Notes: generated by a model not told the origin, from the letters alone. A DNA stretch of 64,000 nucleotides from Mesorhizobium sp. (GCA_004963905.1 SUGL01000007.1:1-64000), one strand, 5' to 3'. Positions 16,608-25,619 are shown, counted from the first letter of the stretch. Made by a program: numbers and translations.

Positions 16608-17543
16608 ATGCTCAGGCTTGCACATATTTCCGATGTCCATCTGGGGCCGCTGCCCGATGTAACCTATCGCGATCTCGCGTCCAAGCGCGTGCTGGGCTAC
16701 GTCAACTGGCAGCGCAACCGCCGCCGGTATATGCATGACGCGGTCATCGACACCATCGTCGCCGATATCAAGGCCAGCGCGCCCGACCATCTCGCCGTCA
16801 CCGGCGATCTCGTCAACCTGGCGCTTGACGGCGAGATCGAGATGGCAAAGCACTGGCTGGAGACGCTTGGCTCTCCGAACGACGTGTCGGTCGTGCCAGG
16901 CAACCACGATGCCTATGTGCCCGGCGCCTTCGACAAGGTCTGTCGGTCGTGGGCGCCGTGGATGACGGGCGACGGCGTCGACAGTCCGGTCGACCGCAAT
17001 TCCTTTCCCTATCTGCGCGTACGCGGCAACGTCGCGCTGATCGGCGTCACGACGGCGCGGGCCACCGCGCCCTTCATGGCCAACGGCTTCTTCATGGAAG
17101 GCCAGGCGGAGCGGCTCGCCAAGATCCTCGACGCCACCGCCAAACAGGGGCTGTTTCGCGCCATCATGATACATCATCCGCCGGTGCGCGGCGCGGTTTC
17201 ACAGCATAAGCGGCTGTTCGGCATCTCGCGCTTCCACAAGGTCATTCGCCGGCACGGCGCCGAGCTTGTCCTGCACGGTCACTCGCATCTGCCGTCGCTG
17301 TTCACCGTCGGCCCGCGTGGCGCCAAGGTGCCGGTGGTCGGCGTTGCCGCCGCCGGCCAGGCGCCGGGCGGCAAGCATCCCGCCGCTCAGTACAATCTGT
17401 TCGAGATAGACGGGGAAAAGGGCAACTGGAGCATCCGCCTGACACGGCGGGGCCTGACCGGTCCGGCACTGCCGCCATCAGATCTCCAGGTGATCGAGCT
17501 GGGTGCCGACCTGGCGGCGGCCCGTGAGCTCGTCAAAAGCTGA
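16608..17543 (+). CDS. calcineurin-like metallophosphoesterase
   Basis: A 311-residue dinuclear-metal phosphoesterase with all signature blocks: HISDVHLG (D,H), TGDLVN (GD), PGNHDAY (GNHD), HHPPV (H) and LHGHSHLP (GHxH). It resembles the cyclic-nucleotide or UDP-sugar phosphodiesterase-like cytosolic group (CpdA-like) rather than exonucleases. No signal peptide is seen. It is divergent from NUDIX by 68 bp; the stop TGA is directly abutted by a family A repeat. Confidence 0.92.
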   Translation: MLRLAHISDVHLGPLPDVTYRDLASKRVLGYVNWQRNRRRYMHDAVIDTIVADIKASAPDHLAVTGDLVNLALDGEIEMAKHWLETLGSPNDVSVVPGNHDAYVPGAFDKVCRSWAPWMTGDGVDSPVDRNSFPYLRVRGNVALIGVTTARATAPFMANGFFMEGQAERLAKILDATAKQGLFRAIMIHHPPVRGAVSQHKRLFGISRFHKVIRRHGAELVLHGHSHLPSLFTVGPRGAKVPVVGVAAAGQAPGGKHPAAQYNLFEIDGEKGNWSIRLTRRGLTGPALPPSDLQVIELGADLAAARELVKS

Positions 17544-17592
17544 TGCAATTCCGGACGGAAAACCGCTGCGCGCTTTTCCCGGAATTGCTCTA
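17544..17592. repeat. intergenic repeat family A, copy 3 (short form)
   Basis: A short palindrome GCAATTCCGGACGGAAAACC...TTCCCGGAATTGC starting one base after the phosphoesterase stop codon. It lacks the second hairpin of other copies. Confidence 0.85.
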
Positions 17593-17605
17593 ACTATTTG
17601 TTTTT

Positions 17606-17679
17606 ACGCAATTCCGGACGGAAGGCTACGGCGAAGGCGCCGAGCCCGACCGTTACACACTTTTCCTGGAATTGCTCTA
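17606..17679. repeat. intergenic repeat family A, copy 4 (long form with 23-bp module)
   Basis: ACGCAATTCCGGACGG...GGAATTGCTCTA with the module GGCTACGGCGAAGGCGCCG in its loop at 17624-17646. The same module sits in copy 1 and as a free tandem pair at 51218-51263. Confidence 0.85.
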
Positions 17680-17784
17680 AAGCGCGTCGCGATCTTTCAG
17701 ATTCGCTCCGTGCGCTTTAGATCTTTGATTTTACGCATGTCTTTACCCCGAAACCGGTTCCCACTTTCGGGAGACATGCTTTAG
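17679..17784. repeat. intergenic repeat family B, copy 1
   Basis: A 106-bp element with two palindromic parts: AAAGCGCGTCGCGATC...GCGCTTTAG, and ACGCATGTCTTTACCCCG...CGGGAGACATGCTTTA. Its right end supplies the TAA stop of the minus-strand gene at 17781-18398. It directly follows family A copy 4. Confidence 0.88.
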
Positions 17785-18398
17785 AAGCTGATCTTCATCT
17801 GGGCGATGCGATCCCAGAACAGCACGAGCGATACCGCCAGGCCCACCAGGGCGCCGGCGGCGATCAGGCCAAGGCCGGCGAAGAAGGTCGTCCAGCCGTT
17901 GCGGCGCGTTGCCGATTGCAGCGGCGGCTCTGCCTCCTGAACCTCGGCGCGATGTAGGCCAGGCACGGCGCTCTCGACGGCACCTTCCATCATCCGCTGC
18001 CGCTCGACGACACGCTCGGCCACATAACGTGTCACGGCATCGGCGACGGGCTTCATGTCGGTCGATTCGGCCAGCACCACGCGGCCGATGCGCGTGTCCT
18101 TGAGGAAGCGGAAGGTGCGGCGATCGCGCCCCATGGCGACATGGCTGACGGCATCGATCCACAGCCGCGGCTGCAGGCCGGAAGAGACGGCGAAGTCGAA
18201 ATTGTCCATGTCGGTGGGCACACCGGCAAAGACGGGCGCGAGCTCGGCGGCCAGAAGTTCGAGCCGCATGCGGTGCGCCTCGCGCATGTCGACCACCACG
18301 TCGTCGCGGTCGGCAAAGGCGTTCTTGACGTCTCGGATGGCATCCGCGAGCTTGCGCGACGGCTCGATCTCGGTGATTTTGTCGCCTGCATCCTTCAT
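17781..18398 (-). CDS. conserved hypothetical protein with C-terminal membrane anchor
   Basis: 205 residues. The N-terminal part is soluble and charged (KITEIEPSRKLADAIRDVKNAFADRDDVVVDMREAHRMRLELL), followed by a mixed region and one transmembrane helix near the C-terminus (TTFFAGLGLIAAGALVGLAVSLVLFW). No known catalytic motif. The topology is that of a tail-anchored inner-membrane protein with most of the mass in the cytosol. The start at 18398 (MKDAGDK) is preferred; an upstream ATG at 18455 would overlap the preceding hydrolase gene by about 26 bp. The stop codon TAA comes from repeat B. Confidence 0.65.
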   Translation of the reverse strand: MKDAGDKITEIEPSRKLADAIRDVKNAFADRDDVVVDMREAHRMRLELLAAELAPVFAGVPTDMDNFDFAVSSGLQPRLWIDAVSHVAMGRDRRTFRFLKDTRIGRVVLAESTDMKPVADAVTRYVAERVVERQRMMEGAVESAVPGLHRAEVQEAEPPLQSATRRNGWTTFFAGLGLIAAGALVGLAVSLVLFWDRIAQMKISF

Positions 18399-18429
18399 GG
18401 CGGCTGCCTCGCTGTTGGTAAACAGCGAG

Positions 18430-19254
18430 TTAACACAGTCGCCGGCAAAATGCACTGCGAGATGGGTCAGCTTGCTGCCGCGCCGATAACCCGCGGCGGC
18501 GCATGTTGCGGCGCACGACCTCCGCGATCAGGTCGGGCGCCTCCTCGACCAGCATGTGGCCGGCCTCCAGCACGTGGTGCAGGTGGAAATGCGCCGGCAG
18601 GGTTTCGGCCTGGCCGACGGGCAGGACGGGATCGTCCGTTCCCCAAACCACCATCACCGGCATGCTCAAGGTCGCCAGCCGTTCGCCAGGGATGACACCT
18701 TGCCGGTCACCCCTGGTCATCGCGGCTGCGATATCGACAAGGGTCCGCAACTGGCTTGGCCGCGCGCGCATGAGCGAAAGCGCCTCCACCACATGTTCTG
18801 GAGGCACGCTCCTCGGCCCCGACATGGCGGCAAGGCATGCACGGATTTCATCTCGATCGGCTGCGGCGGCATAGCGGCGCAGCAGTGGTCCGTTGATCTC
18901 CGGGCCGAAGCCGCCGGGCGCCAGCAAGGTCAGCGAGGCCACCCTCCCGGGATCGGCAAGCGCCATCAATGTCGCGACCGCGCCGCCCATGGAATGGCCA
19001 ACGAGGTGGACTTTGCCCAGACGGCGGGCGATCAGATCCGCGAGGACGGCCCGTGCCGCCTGCTTGGCGCCGCCATTTCCGTCACTTTCCAACGAGTTTC
19101 CATGGCCCGGCAGATCGTAGGCCAGCACCCTTGCACTCGGTGCCAATGCAGAAATCACGTCGCGCCATGTCTCATGACAGCTGCCGAAGCCGTGCAGCAA
19201 CACGATCGTCTTCGGGCCTGCACCGTATTCGGCGACGTTAAGGGATGGGAGCAT
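18430..19254 (-). CDS. alpha/beta hydrolase
   Basis: A 274-residue alpha/beta hydrolase. Oxyanion region VLLHGFGSCHETW, nucleophile Ser in VGHSMGGAVA at about residue 98, Asp in WGTDDPVLP and His in LEAGHMLVEE. The HG-F/G-S motif and length resemble esterases or dioxygenase-cleavage hydrolases. The C-terminal tail (RRRGLSARQQADPSRSAFCRRLC) is unusual, probably due to a late stop. The substrate is unknown. It is followed within 32 bp by the tail-anchored protein, possibly one transcript. Confidence 0.88.
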   Translation of the reverse strand: MLPSLNVAEYGAGPKTIVLLHGFGSCHETWRDVISALAPSARVLAYDLPGHGNSLESDGNGGAKQAARAVLADLIARRLGKVHLVGHSMGGAVATLMALADPGRVASLTLLAPGGFGPEINGPLLRRYAAAADRDEIRACLAAMSGPRSVPPEHVVEALSLMRARPSQLRTLVDIAAAMTRGDRQGVIPGERLATLSMPVMVVWGTDDPVLPVGQAETLPAHFHLHHVLEAGHMLVEEAPDLIAEVVRRNMRRRGLSARQQADPSRSAFCRRLC

Positions 19255-19483
19255 GAAATTTATCGGTTACGAAGCAAAAACGAATGGCAATTCCAAATCG
19301 TGGCTGGATGCTCCCTGGCCGAGTCGATAGCTAGTAAAATCTTCGCGACTGGGGCGGTCAGCGCCAAACCAACTGCATAAGCATACTCTAATTTTTCCGT
19401 CGTCCTCGTGCTATTGTGGCGATCGGGGCAGCCAAGGATCGATTCCGTCGTCCGATCGACGTGGCGGAGACGGGCTTGCGGCC

Positions 19484-21274
19484 TCAGCTCGGGTTGCCGA
19501 TTCCCGCAGAATGCAAGGACTGTACCAGCCGATCGGTGAGATCGGCGGGATACTTCCTGTCGACGAAGACCGCGCGTGGATTGGCCGCGAATTTCGGGAA
19601 CTCGGCCGTCAGTTCGTTCGCCAACTCGCTCGCGAGCTTGTCGCGGCCTGAAATCTTGGCACCGATCAGGCGCGCGGCCAGGTAATGCGATTTTGACGAC
19701 GTGGTCCTCAACGACTCGCTGGCAATCGCGGCCCTCTTGGTATCGCCTTGCATGAAGGCTCCGAGGAACAGGCCGTAATCCCACCAGGTCGGGTGGCCGC
19801 TGAACGCTTCGACGGCACGGCCCAGGATCGGTGTGCCTTCCTGATACCTGCCTGCAAAAATCAGACCGTAGCCATAGGCGGCGGCCATGCCGAGATCGTA
19901 GGGGTTCAGTTCATAGGCCTTGCGCATCCAGCGGATCGCTTCGTCCGTATTGCCGAGACGCGAGTTGAGGTAGCCATAGGCGCGATGCGCGTGCGGGCTC
20001 ATCGGTCCCATCTGAATGGCGCGGTGCGCAAACGACATGGCCTGCTCGACCGTCGCGTCGGCCGGATAGGCGTAGTGGTTGTTGACGGCTTCCAGATGCA
20101 GGGAAGCGAGCTCGGAGTAGACGAGCGACGATTTGGTGCCTTCGTCGACCAGCTTCTCGAGGCAGCGATACGCAGCCTCGTGCGCGCCGGCACTCTGGTC
20201 GAGATAGTAGCGGTCGTTGAGCACCAGGCATCTGATCTGGCTGGTCTGGATGTCGCTCTGGTCGATATAGCTGTAGATCGCGCCGGAAGCGGGAACGGCC
20301 GAGGTCAGCAGACTGGCGACATTGCTTTCGACCGTCGAAGGCGCGGTCTCGGGCGGGGTGAGGTTGCGTGACAGCAGAACCCGTCCCGTCGCCACGCTCT
20401 GCAGCTCGATCATCACGTCGCCGGTGGCAGGGCCGGGAATGACGTCGAAAACGAAGCTGATCGGATCGGCGGAACTGTCGCGCGCGGCGTCCGCGTCGCG
20501 TCCGATGAAGTCTATGGTGTCGAAGCCGGCGAGTCCGGCGCGAAGCGAGGAGGCGACACGGGCCGCCTCGGGTCCGTCGGCCTTGATGGCCATGTAGATC
20601 AAAGGCAGGCTGTCAAGCGTTTGAGGAACGACGCTGCCGGTCGCGCCTGCCGTTTCGACCGGCGCTACCACGTCGTCGCTATGGAGAAAGGCATTGCCCT
20701 GGCGGACGACGAGGACGCCCAGCATGGCGATGACCAGAACCATGGCGGCCCAGAAGAACCGCAATTGGCGCGTCAGCGACGAGGCGGATGCTGGTGTCGC
20801 CGGAGTTGCCATCAATGGCACGGCGGGCGCGGCCGGCTCGGGATTGTTGGAATTCTCGGCCGAAGGCGGCGCAGCCTGACCGGTATCGGCGGGTTTGGCT
20901 TTGGCGGCCTTGGCTTCGACGGGCAGCCGGATGGCGTTCAGCTCGTAGGAAGGAACATAGCCGCCGCGCGGGATGGCGATGCGCACCGGCTCGGCAACGC
21001 CCTCATTGGCGAAATAGTGATCCAGAAGCTCACGCAGCCGGCCGGCCTGGACCCTGACCACGGCGTCGGTCGAGGCGTCGAAATCGCCGTCCTTGCCGAA
21101 GACGTCCATGGCGATGGAAGTGCCCTTCAGCCTGTCGCCTTCACCTGCCTGCTCGCGCTCGACCAGATAACGCAATAGCCTGCGGGCACGCTCGGACCGT
21201 CCGAACGTTTCGCTGGCAAGCAGTCGCTCCAATGTCTCGCGCACTGCGGGGGCGGCAGGCGTGGCAGGCTCCAA
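19484..21274 (-). CDS. TPR-containing membrane protein with N-terminal DNA-binding-like domain
   Basis: 596 residues. Residues 1-115 form a compact domain (ETLERLLASETFGRSERARRLLRYLVE, GTSIAMDVFGKDGDFDASTDAVVRVQAGRLRELL, IPRGGYVPSYEL) seen in rhizobial proteins annotated as transcriptional-regulator- or adenylate-cyclase-like. One transmembrane helix follows (about 174-196, FFWAAMVLVIAMLGVLVV). The periplasmic-side part has a beta-rich segment and then TPR-like helices (about 380-560; HAHRAYGYLNSRLGNTDEAIRWMRKAYELNPYDLG). No cyclase catalytic residues are seen. A membrane-integrated sensor-regulator is a plausible role. Confidence 0.65.
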   Translation of the reverse strand: MEPATPAAPAVRETLERLLASETFGRSERARRLLRYLVEREQAGEGDRLKGTSIAMDVFGKDGDFDASTDAVVRVQAGRLRELLDHYFANEGVAEPVRIAIPRGGYVPSYELNAIRLPVEAKAAKAKPADTGQAAPPSAENSNNPEPAAPAVPLMATPATPASASSLTRQLRFFWAAMVLVIAMLGVLVVRQGNAFLHSDDVVAPVETAGATGSVVPQTLDSLPLIYMAIKADGPEAARVASSLRAGLAGFDTIDFIGRDADAARDSSADPISFVFDVIPGPATGDVMIELQSVATGRVLLSRNLTPPETAPSTVESNVASLLTSAVPASGAIYSYIDQSDIQTSQIRCLVLNDRYYLDQSAGAHEAAYRCLEKLVDEGTKSSLVYSELASLHLEAVNNHYAYPADATVEQAMSFAHRAIQMGPMSPHAHRAYGYLNSRLGNTDEAIRWMRKAYELNPYDLGMAAAYGYGLIFAGRYQEGTPILGRAVEAFSGHPTWWDYGLFLGAFMQGDTKRAAIASESLRTTSSKSHYLAARLIGAKISGRDKLASELANELTAEFPKFAANPRAVFVDRKYPADLTDRLVQSLHSAGIGNPS

Positions 21275-21468
21275 GTGTCGAACCCTTCAAAGTCGGCACA
21301 GGTTAGGAACCGATCATATATAGCGCTCGCGCCGACGCACAAGAACGCTTCTATTATGCGATCGCGTAAGCCACCGCAAATTTCCCTGCCGGTTAATGAA
21401 TGGCAGGGAAATCGCGTATGTTTTGCGGCATTGCGCGGCGCGTGAGAAGGCCCCGCGAAGTCAAGCGG

Positions 21469-23208
21469 TCAGCCGGCCTTCCGGCCGAGGATACGGTTGG
21501 CGGCCGAAACCACGGCCTCGAGCGAGGCGGCGACGATGTTGGTGTTTATGCCGGCGCCGAACAGCTTGCCGCCCGGATATTCCATCTCGACATAGGAGAT
21601 GGCCGAGGCGTTCGAGCCGCGCTGCAAGGAATGCTCGGAATAGTCGAGCACCGACATCTCGACGCCGACATGGCGCGAAAGCGCATCGACGAAGCCGTCG
21701 ATCGGTCCGGTGCCGGTGCCGGTGATCGTCATTTCCTTGCCGTTGTCGAGGATAACCGCCTCCACCACGCGCCGTCCCTTCACCTCGGTGTCGGGATAGG
21801 TGTGATGGTCGAGGAATTTCAGCCGCGCGCCGGGCTGGTCGACATAGGCTTCGAGGAAGCGCTCGTGGATGCGCCTGGCCGGCACTTCCTTGCCTTCGGC
21901 ATCGGTGATCGCCTGGATATCCTGGCTGAATTCGATCTGCAGGTTGCGCGGCAGGTTGAGACCGTAGTCGGCCTGCAGCACATAGGCGATGCCGCCCTTG
22001 CCGGACTGCGAGTTGATACGGATGATCGCCTCGTAAGTGCGGCCGACATCGGCTGGGTCGATCGGCAGATAGGGCACCTCCCAAAGCGGCGTATTGGCCT
22101 TGCGCAGCGCCTTGATGCCCTTGTTGATGGCGTCCTGGTGCGAGCCGGAAAACGCCGTGTAGACCAGCTCGCCGACATAAGGGTGACGTTCCGGGATCTT
22201 CAGCTGGTTCGAGTACTCGTAAACGTCCTTCATCCGGTTGATGTCGGAGCAGTCCAGCTCGGGGTCGATGCCTTGCGTGTACATGTTGAGCGCGAGCGTC
22301 ACGATGTCGACATTGCCGGTGCGCTCGCCATTGCCGAACAGCGTTCCTTCGACGCGGTCGGCGCCCGCCATCAGGCCGAGCTCGGTGGTGGCGATGCCGG
22401 TGCCGCGGTCATTGTGCGGGTGCAGCGAGATGATCAGCTTGTCGCGGTTGTCGAGATTGCGGCACATCCATTCGATGCGGTCGGCATAGACGTTGGGCGT
22501 CGACATCTCGACCGTCGAGGGCAGGTTGATGATCAGCTTGTTGTCGGCCGTCGGCTTCACGATCTCGATGACGGCGTTGCAGATTTCCAGCGCGACCTCG
22601 AGCTCGGTGCCGGTGAAGCTCTCCGGCGAATATTCGAAACGGTAGCCGCCGCCGGCCTTGGCCGCCATGTCGGTGATCATCTTGGCGGCGTCGGTGGCGA
22701 TGCGCTTGATGCCGGCGACGTCCTTTTCGAAGACGACGCGGCGCTGCAGCTCGCTGGTCGAGTTGTAGAAATGCACGATCGGCCGGTGCGCGCCCTTCAG
22801 CGCATCGAAAGTCCGCGTGATCAGCTCGGGCCGGCACTGCACAAGCACCTGCAGCGACACATCGTTCGGCACGCCGCCTTCCTCAATGCACCAGCGGGCG
22901 AAATCGAAGTCCGTCTGCGAGGCCGACGGAAAGCCGATCTCGATCTCCTTGAAACCCATGTCGAGCAGCAGCGCGAACATGCGCGCCTTGCGCTCGTGGC
23001 CCATCGGGTCGATCAGGGCCTGGTTGCCGTCGCGCAGGTCGACCGAGCACCAGATCGGCGCCTTCTCGATGGCCTTGGACGGCCAGGTGCGATCGGCGAG
23101 GTTGACGGTCGGATAGGGCTGATATTTGCGGGCGGCGTCGGGCATGTGCCCGGGCGCTTGCGCGCCCGTTTCGGCCTCGCCGGCGCGGATTGCTTCTCTT
23201 CTGTTCAT
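21469..23208 (-). CDS. leuA: 2-isopropylmalate synthase LeuA
   Basis: A 579-residue LeuA of the long type (LeuA2): condensation of acetyl-CoA with 2-oxoisovalerate, first step of leucine synthesis. The TIM barrel has SVDLRDGNQAL (catalytic R-D/E pair), SLHPHNDRGTG (metal HxH), and the linker and C-terminal regulatory domain for leucine feedback lie after about residue 420 (IEFSQDIQAI, VKGRRVVEAVILDNG, ALSRHVG). ATG at 23208 has a GGGAG ribosome site at 23217-23221. Upstream lies a Leu-codon leader ORF and hairpins, suggesting attenuation. Confidence 0.95.
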   Translation of the reverse strand: MNRREAIRAGEAETGAQAPGHMPDAARKYQPYPTVNLADRTWPSKAIEKAPIWCSVDLRDGNQALIDPMGHERKARMFALLLDMGFKEIEIGFPSASQTDFDFARWCIEEGGVPNDVSLQVLVQCRPELITRTFDALKGAHRPIVHFYNSTSELQRRVVFEKDVAGIKRIATDAAKMITDMAAKAGGGYRFEYSPESFTGTELEVALEICNAVIEIVKPTADNKLIINLPSTVEMSTPNVYADRIEWMCRNLDNRDKLIISLHPHNDRGTGIATTELGLMAGADRVEGTLFGNGERTGNVDIVTLALNMYTQGIDPELDCSDINRMKDVYEYSNQLKIPERHPYVGELVYTAFSGSHQDAINKGIKALRKANTPLWEVPYLPIDPADVGRTYEAIIRINSQSGKGGIAYVLQADYGLNLPRNLQIEFSQDIQAITDAEGKEVPARRIHERFLEAYVDQPGARLKFLDHHTYPDTEVKGRRVVEAVILDNGKEMTITGTGTGPIDGFVDALSRHVGVEMSVLDYSEHSLQRGSNASAISYVEMEYPGGKLFGAGINTNIVAASLEAVVSAANRILGRKAG

Positions 23209-23216
23209 CGTCGTTT

Positions 23217-23249
23217 CTCCCGGCGGCTCGTGTGACCGCCCTCAGGCGG
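23217..23249 (-). promoter_or_regulatory. mutually exclusive hairpins flanking the leuA ribosome binding site
   Basis: On the minus strand the segment complementary to 23236-23240 (GGCGG) can pair with the partner at 23245-23249 (upstream) or at 23222-23226 (downstream, directly next to the GGGAG ribosome site at 23217-23221). The two hairpins cannot form together. The arrangement suggests a translational switch tied to leuL decoding. No U-run terminator is visible between leuL and leuA. Confidence 0.4.
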
Positions 23250-23359
23250 ATTGGTGCCGAGCGGCGCCTTTACCAAAGTTTCGTTCGCTTGATGTGACTT
23301 GCCAATCTGGCCAAGGAGCATGCGCCTCGAGCGGCGGTTTTCGACCGCCGGGCGCTCCT

Positions 23360-23479
23360 TCAGCGAACCCGGCGATCGCCGATAAGGCCGAGAAGAAGCA
23401 GGGTCGAAGCAAGCGCGCGCACGGTCTCGCCGGCAAAGCCGGGGCGAGGAGAAGCGACGGAGCGGGTGCGCGTGGTCAT
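23360..23479 (-). CDS. leuL: leuA leader peptide (39 aa, Leu-rich)
   Basis: A 40-codon frame (including stop) on the minus strand, 152 bp upstream of leuA. Residues 27-30 are four consecutive leucines encoded CTG CTT CTT CTC, with another Leu two codons later and one four codons before, near the C-terminus (ALASTLLLLGLIGDRR). The arrangement is typical of amino-acid leader peptides, in which ribosome stalling at scarce Leu-tRNA exposes an antiterminator. A strong hairpin (stem CGGCGGT/ACCGCCG) at 23332-23350 follows the stop codon at 23360. Too short to be annotated by default pipelines. Confidence 0.7.
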   Translation of the reverse strand: MTTRTRSVASPRPGFAGETVRALASTLLLLGLIGDRRVR

Positions 23480-23530
23480 GCCGGCTCTCTTACAGGAGCG
23501 GGCATCTGGAGGCAAGTGCCGGGTCCGGCT

Positions 23531-23592
23531 TTAAGTCTTTGGTTTCATGCATGTCGTTTTCCCAAAACCGCTGCACATTTTGGGCGACATGC
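23531..23592. repeat. family B repeat, degenerate/partial copy
   Basis: Resembles the right half of family B: CTTTAAGTCTTTGGTTTCATGCATGTCGTTTTCCCAAAACC...GGGCGACATGCC. The left AAAGCGCGTCGCG half is missing, and several positions differ from the other copies. Confidence 0.6.
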
Positions 23593-23671
23593 CATCGGCG
23601 CGGCTCTTCCCCGCTCCAGGCAAATGCGCCACACTCGTTCCCGGAGACCTGATCTCAGGGGGAGGCAGTGC

Positions 23672-24838
23672 ATGAATTTCGTGTTCTTCTCGCCGCATTT
23701 TCCGGCCAACGGCGCCGATTTCTGCGACCGGCTGAAGAAGGCCGGCGCCACGGTGCTGGGCATCGGCGACGCGCCCTATGATACGCTGAGTGGGAAGCTC
23801 AAGGCAGCACTGTCGGAATATTACCGCGTCGCGGACATGGAAAACTACGATGCCGTGTTCCGGGCGATGGGACATTTCATCCACAAATGGGGCCGCATCG
23901 ACCGCTTCGAATCGCTCAATGAGCATTGGCTGGAGCTCGAGGCCAATATCCGCACCGACTTCAACGTCTTCGGCACCAAGCTCGATTTCGTGAAGAATTT
24001 GAAGCGCAAGAGCCGCATGCGCGCCTTCTTCCGCAAGAGCGGCGTCGAAACCATTCCACAGCGCAAATGCTCGGACCGCGCCGGGGCCATGACCTTCATC
24101 CGCCGTGTCGGCTATCCGGTGGTGGTGAAGCCGGATTCAGGCTCCGGTGCCTCGAACACGTTCAAGATCTCCAACGCCAGGGAGCTCGACCAGTTCTTCA
24201 AGGACAAGCCGGAGGGCGTGACCTTCGTCATGGAGCAGTTCATCGAGGGGCTGGTGGTGACCTTCGACGGCCTCGTCAACCGCGACGGCGAGGTGGTGCT
24301 GGCGGCGAGCCATCGCTACGACCAGAGCATCATGGACGCGGTCAACAACGATCGCCATATGAGCTACACCTGCTTCCCGGAGATCAGCCCGGCGGTCGAG
24401 GAGGCGGGCCGCAAGATCCTGAGAGCGTTCGACGTGCGCGAGCGCTTCTTCCATATCGAGCTGTTCGAGACCAGGGACAAGCGCATCATCGCGCTCGAGG
24501 TCAACATGCGTCCGCCAGGCGCCTGGATGACGGACGCCATCAACTATACCTTCGACATCGACGTCTATGCCGCCTGGGCCGACATGGTGGTGAAGGACGC
24601 GGCCGGTGGCCCCTACAAGGGCAAGTACTTCACCGCCTATGCCAGCCGCAAACGCCATATCGACTATTTGCACAGCCATGAGGACGTGCTAGCCGCGCAC
24701 GGCGACAAGATCGTGCACCACCAGGCCATCGAAGAGGTTTTCAGCCGCGCCATGGGCAACTACGCCTACCAGATGCGTTCCAAGGATCAGAAGGCGTTGC
24801 GCCAGGCGGTCGACTACATCCACGCGGAAAAGGCGTGA
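23672..24838 (+). CDS. ATP-grasp ligase of unknown substrate
   Basis: 388 residues from ATG 23672, preceded by GGGGGAGG. The N-terminal part is a preATP-grasp domain (MNFVFFSPHFPANGADFCDRLKKAGATVLGIGD), then ATP-grasp blocks: VVVKPDSGSGASNTFKI (ATP-binding Lys and flexible loop), FVMEQFIEGLVVTFDGLVN, and the metal-binding end RIIALEVNMRPPG (E and N). It catalyses carboxylate-amine ligation via acyl-phosphate. It overlaps in operon style with an esterase and an NTF2-like protein (4-bp gap, then ATGA overlap), a set that looks like a small-molecule or peptide-modification module. Substrate not identifiable. Confidence 0.85.
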   Translation: MNFVFFSPHFPANGADFCDRLKKAGATVLGIGDAPYDTLSGKLKAALSEYYRVADMENYDAVFRAMGHFIHKWGRIDRFESLNEHWLELEANIRTDFNVFGTKLDFVKNLKRKSRMRAFFRKSGVETIPQRKCSDRAGAMTFIRRVGYPVVVKPDSGSGASNTFKISNARELDQFFKDKPEGVTFVMEQFIEGLVVTFDGLVNRDGEVVLAASHRYDQSIMDAVNNDRHMSYTCFPEISPAVEEAGRKILRAFDVRERFFHIELFETRDKRIIALEVNMRPPGAWMTDAINYTFDIDVYAAWADMVVKDAAGGPYKGKYFTAYASRKRHIDYLHSHEDVLAAHGDKIVHHQAIEEVFSRAMGNYAYQMRSKDQKALRQAVDYIHAEKA

Positions 24839-24842
24839 GGCG

Positions 24843-25619
24843 ATGGACGTTTCCTATCACAAGGGTCATGCCCGCAACCTCGGCCGCGACATGGAATACA
24901 AGCGCTACGGCCATGCCGGGCGCCCGGTGGTGGTGTTCCCGACCTCGCAAGGGCGCTTCTATCAGTTCGAGGATTCGGGCGGCGTCGGCGCGCTCGCCGA
25001 ATTCATCGACACCGGCCGCATCCAGCTGTTCACGCTCGACGGCATCGATTCGGAATCCTTCTTCGACAAGCATGGCGATCCTATCCACCGCATCGCCCGT
25101 CACGAGGCCTATTTCCGCTATGTGCGCGAGGAGGCCCTGCCGGAGCTGCAGTCGGTTGCCGCAAAGGCCAATGGCGGACGCATGTTAAAGCCGCTGTTCT
25201 GCGGCTGCTCGATGGGCGGCTATCATTCCTCGAATTTCGTGTTCCGCTTTCCGGAACTGGCGAGCGGCGTGATCTCGCTGTCGGGAGTCTATTCGACCCG
25301 CGACTTCTTCGGCCGGGTGCTGGAGGGCAGCATCTATTTCAACTCGCCGCTCGATTATCTGCCGGGTATCGTCGACCAGCGGCTGCTCGGCCGATTGAGT
25401 GCGCTGCGGCTGATCTTCTGCTGCGGGCAGGGCGCTTGGGAAGAGCGCATGCTTGTCGAAACGCGCGAACTGGAGCAGGTGCTGCGCGACAAATCCATTC
25501 CGGCCTGGGTGGACTATTGGGGCGGCGACGTCAGCCACGACTGGCCGTGGTGGCACAAGCAGCTCGTCTATTTCTTCGGCCGCTGGCTGGACGACGACCT
25601 GATGAAGCGGCTGGATTGA
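24843..25619 (+). CDS. esterase-like alpha/beta hydrolase (COG4947 type)
   Basis: 258 residues. The nucleophile serine lies in FCGCSMGGYHSSNF, the acid in YWGGDVSHDWPWW, where the His is the likely catalytic base (SHDWPWWH). The N-terminal VSYHKGHARNLGRDMEYKRYGHAGRPVVVFPTSQG is typical of the putative esterase group. The start follows the ATP-grasp stop by 4 bp and the stop overlaps the next start. The pairing suggests a hydrolase acting on the ligase's product or on an ester precursor. Confidence 0.82.
   Translation: MDVSYHKGHARNLGRDMEYKRYGHAGRPVVVFPTSQGRFYQFEDSGGVGALAEFIDTGRIQLFTLDGIDSESFFDKHGDPIHRIARHEAYFRYVREEALPELQSVAAKANGGRMLKPLFCGCSMGGYHSSNFVFRFPELASGVISLSGVYSTRDFFGRVLEGSIYFNSPLDYLPGIVDQRLLGRLSALRLIFCCGQGAWEERMLVETRELEQVLRDKSIPAWVDYWGGDVSHDWPWWHKQLVYFFGRWLDDDLMKRLD

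Noticed and set aside
23126..23671. Upstream extension of the ATP-grasp frame over the leuA 5' region
   Set aside because: It reads antisense to leuA and through leuL and a repeat, while the ATG at 23672 has a strong GGGGGAGG ribosome site.
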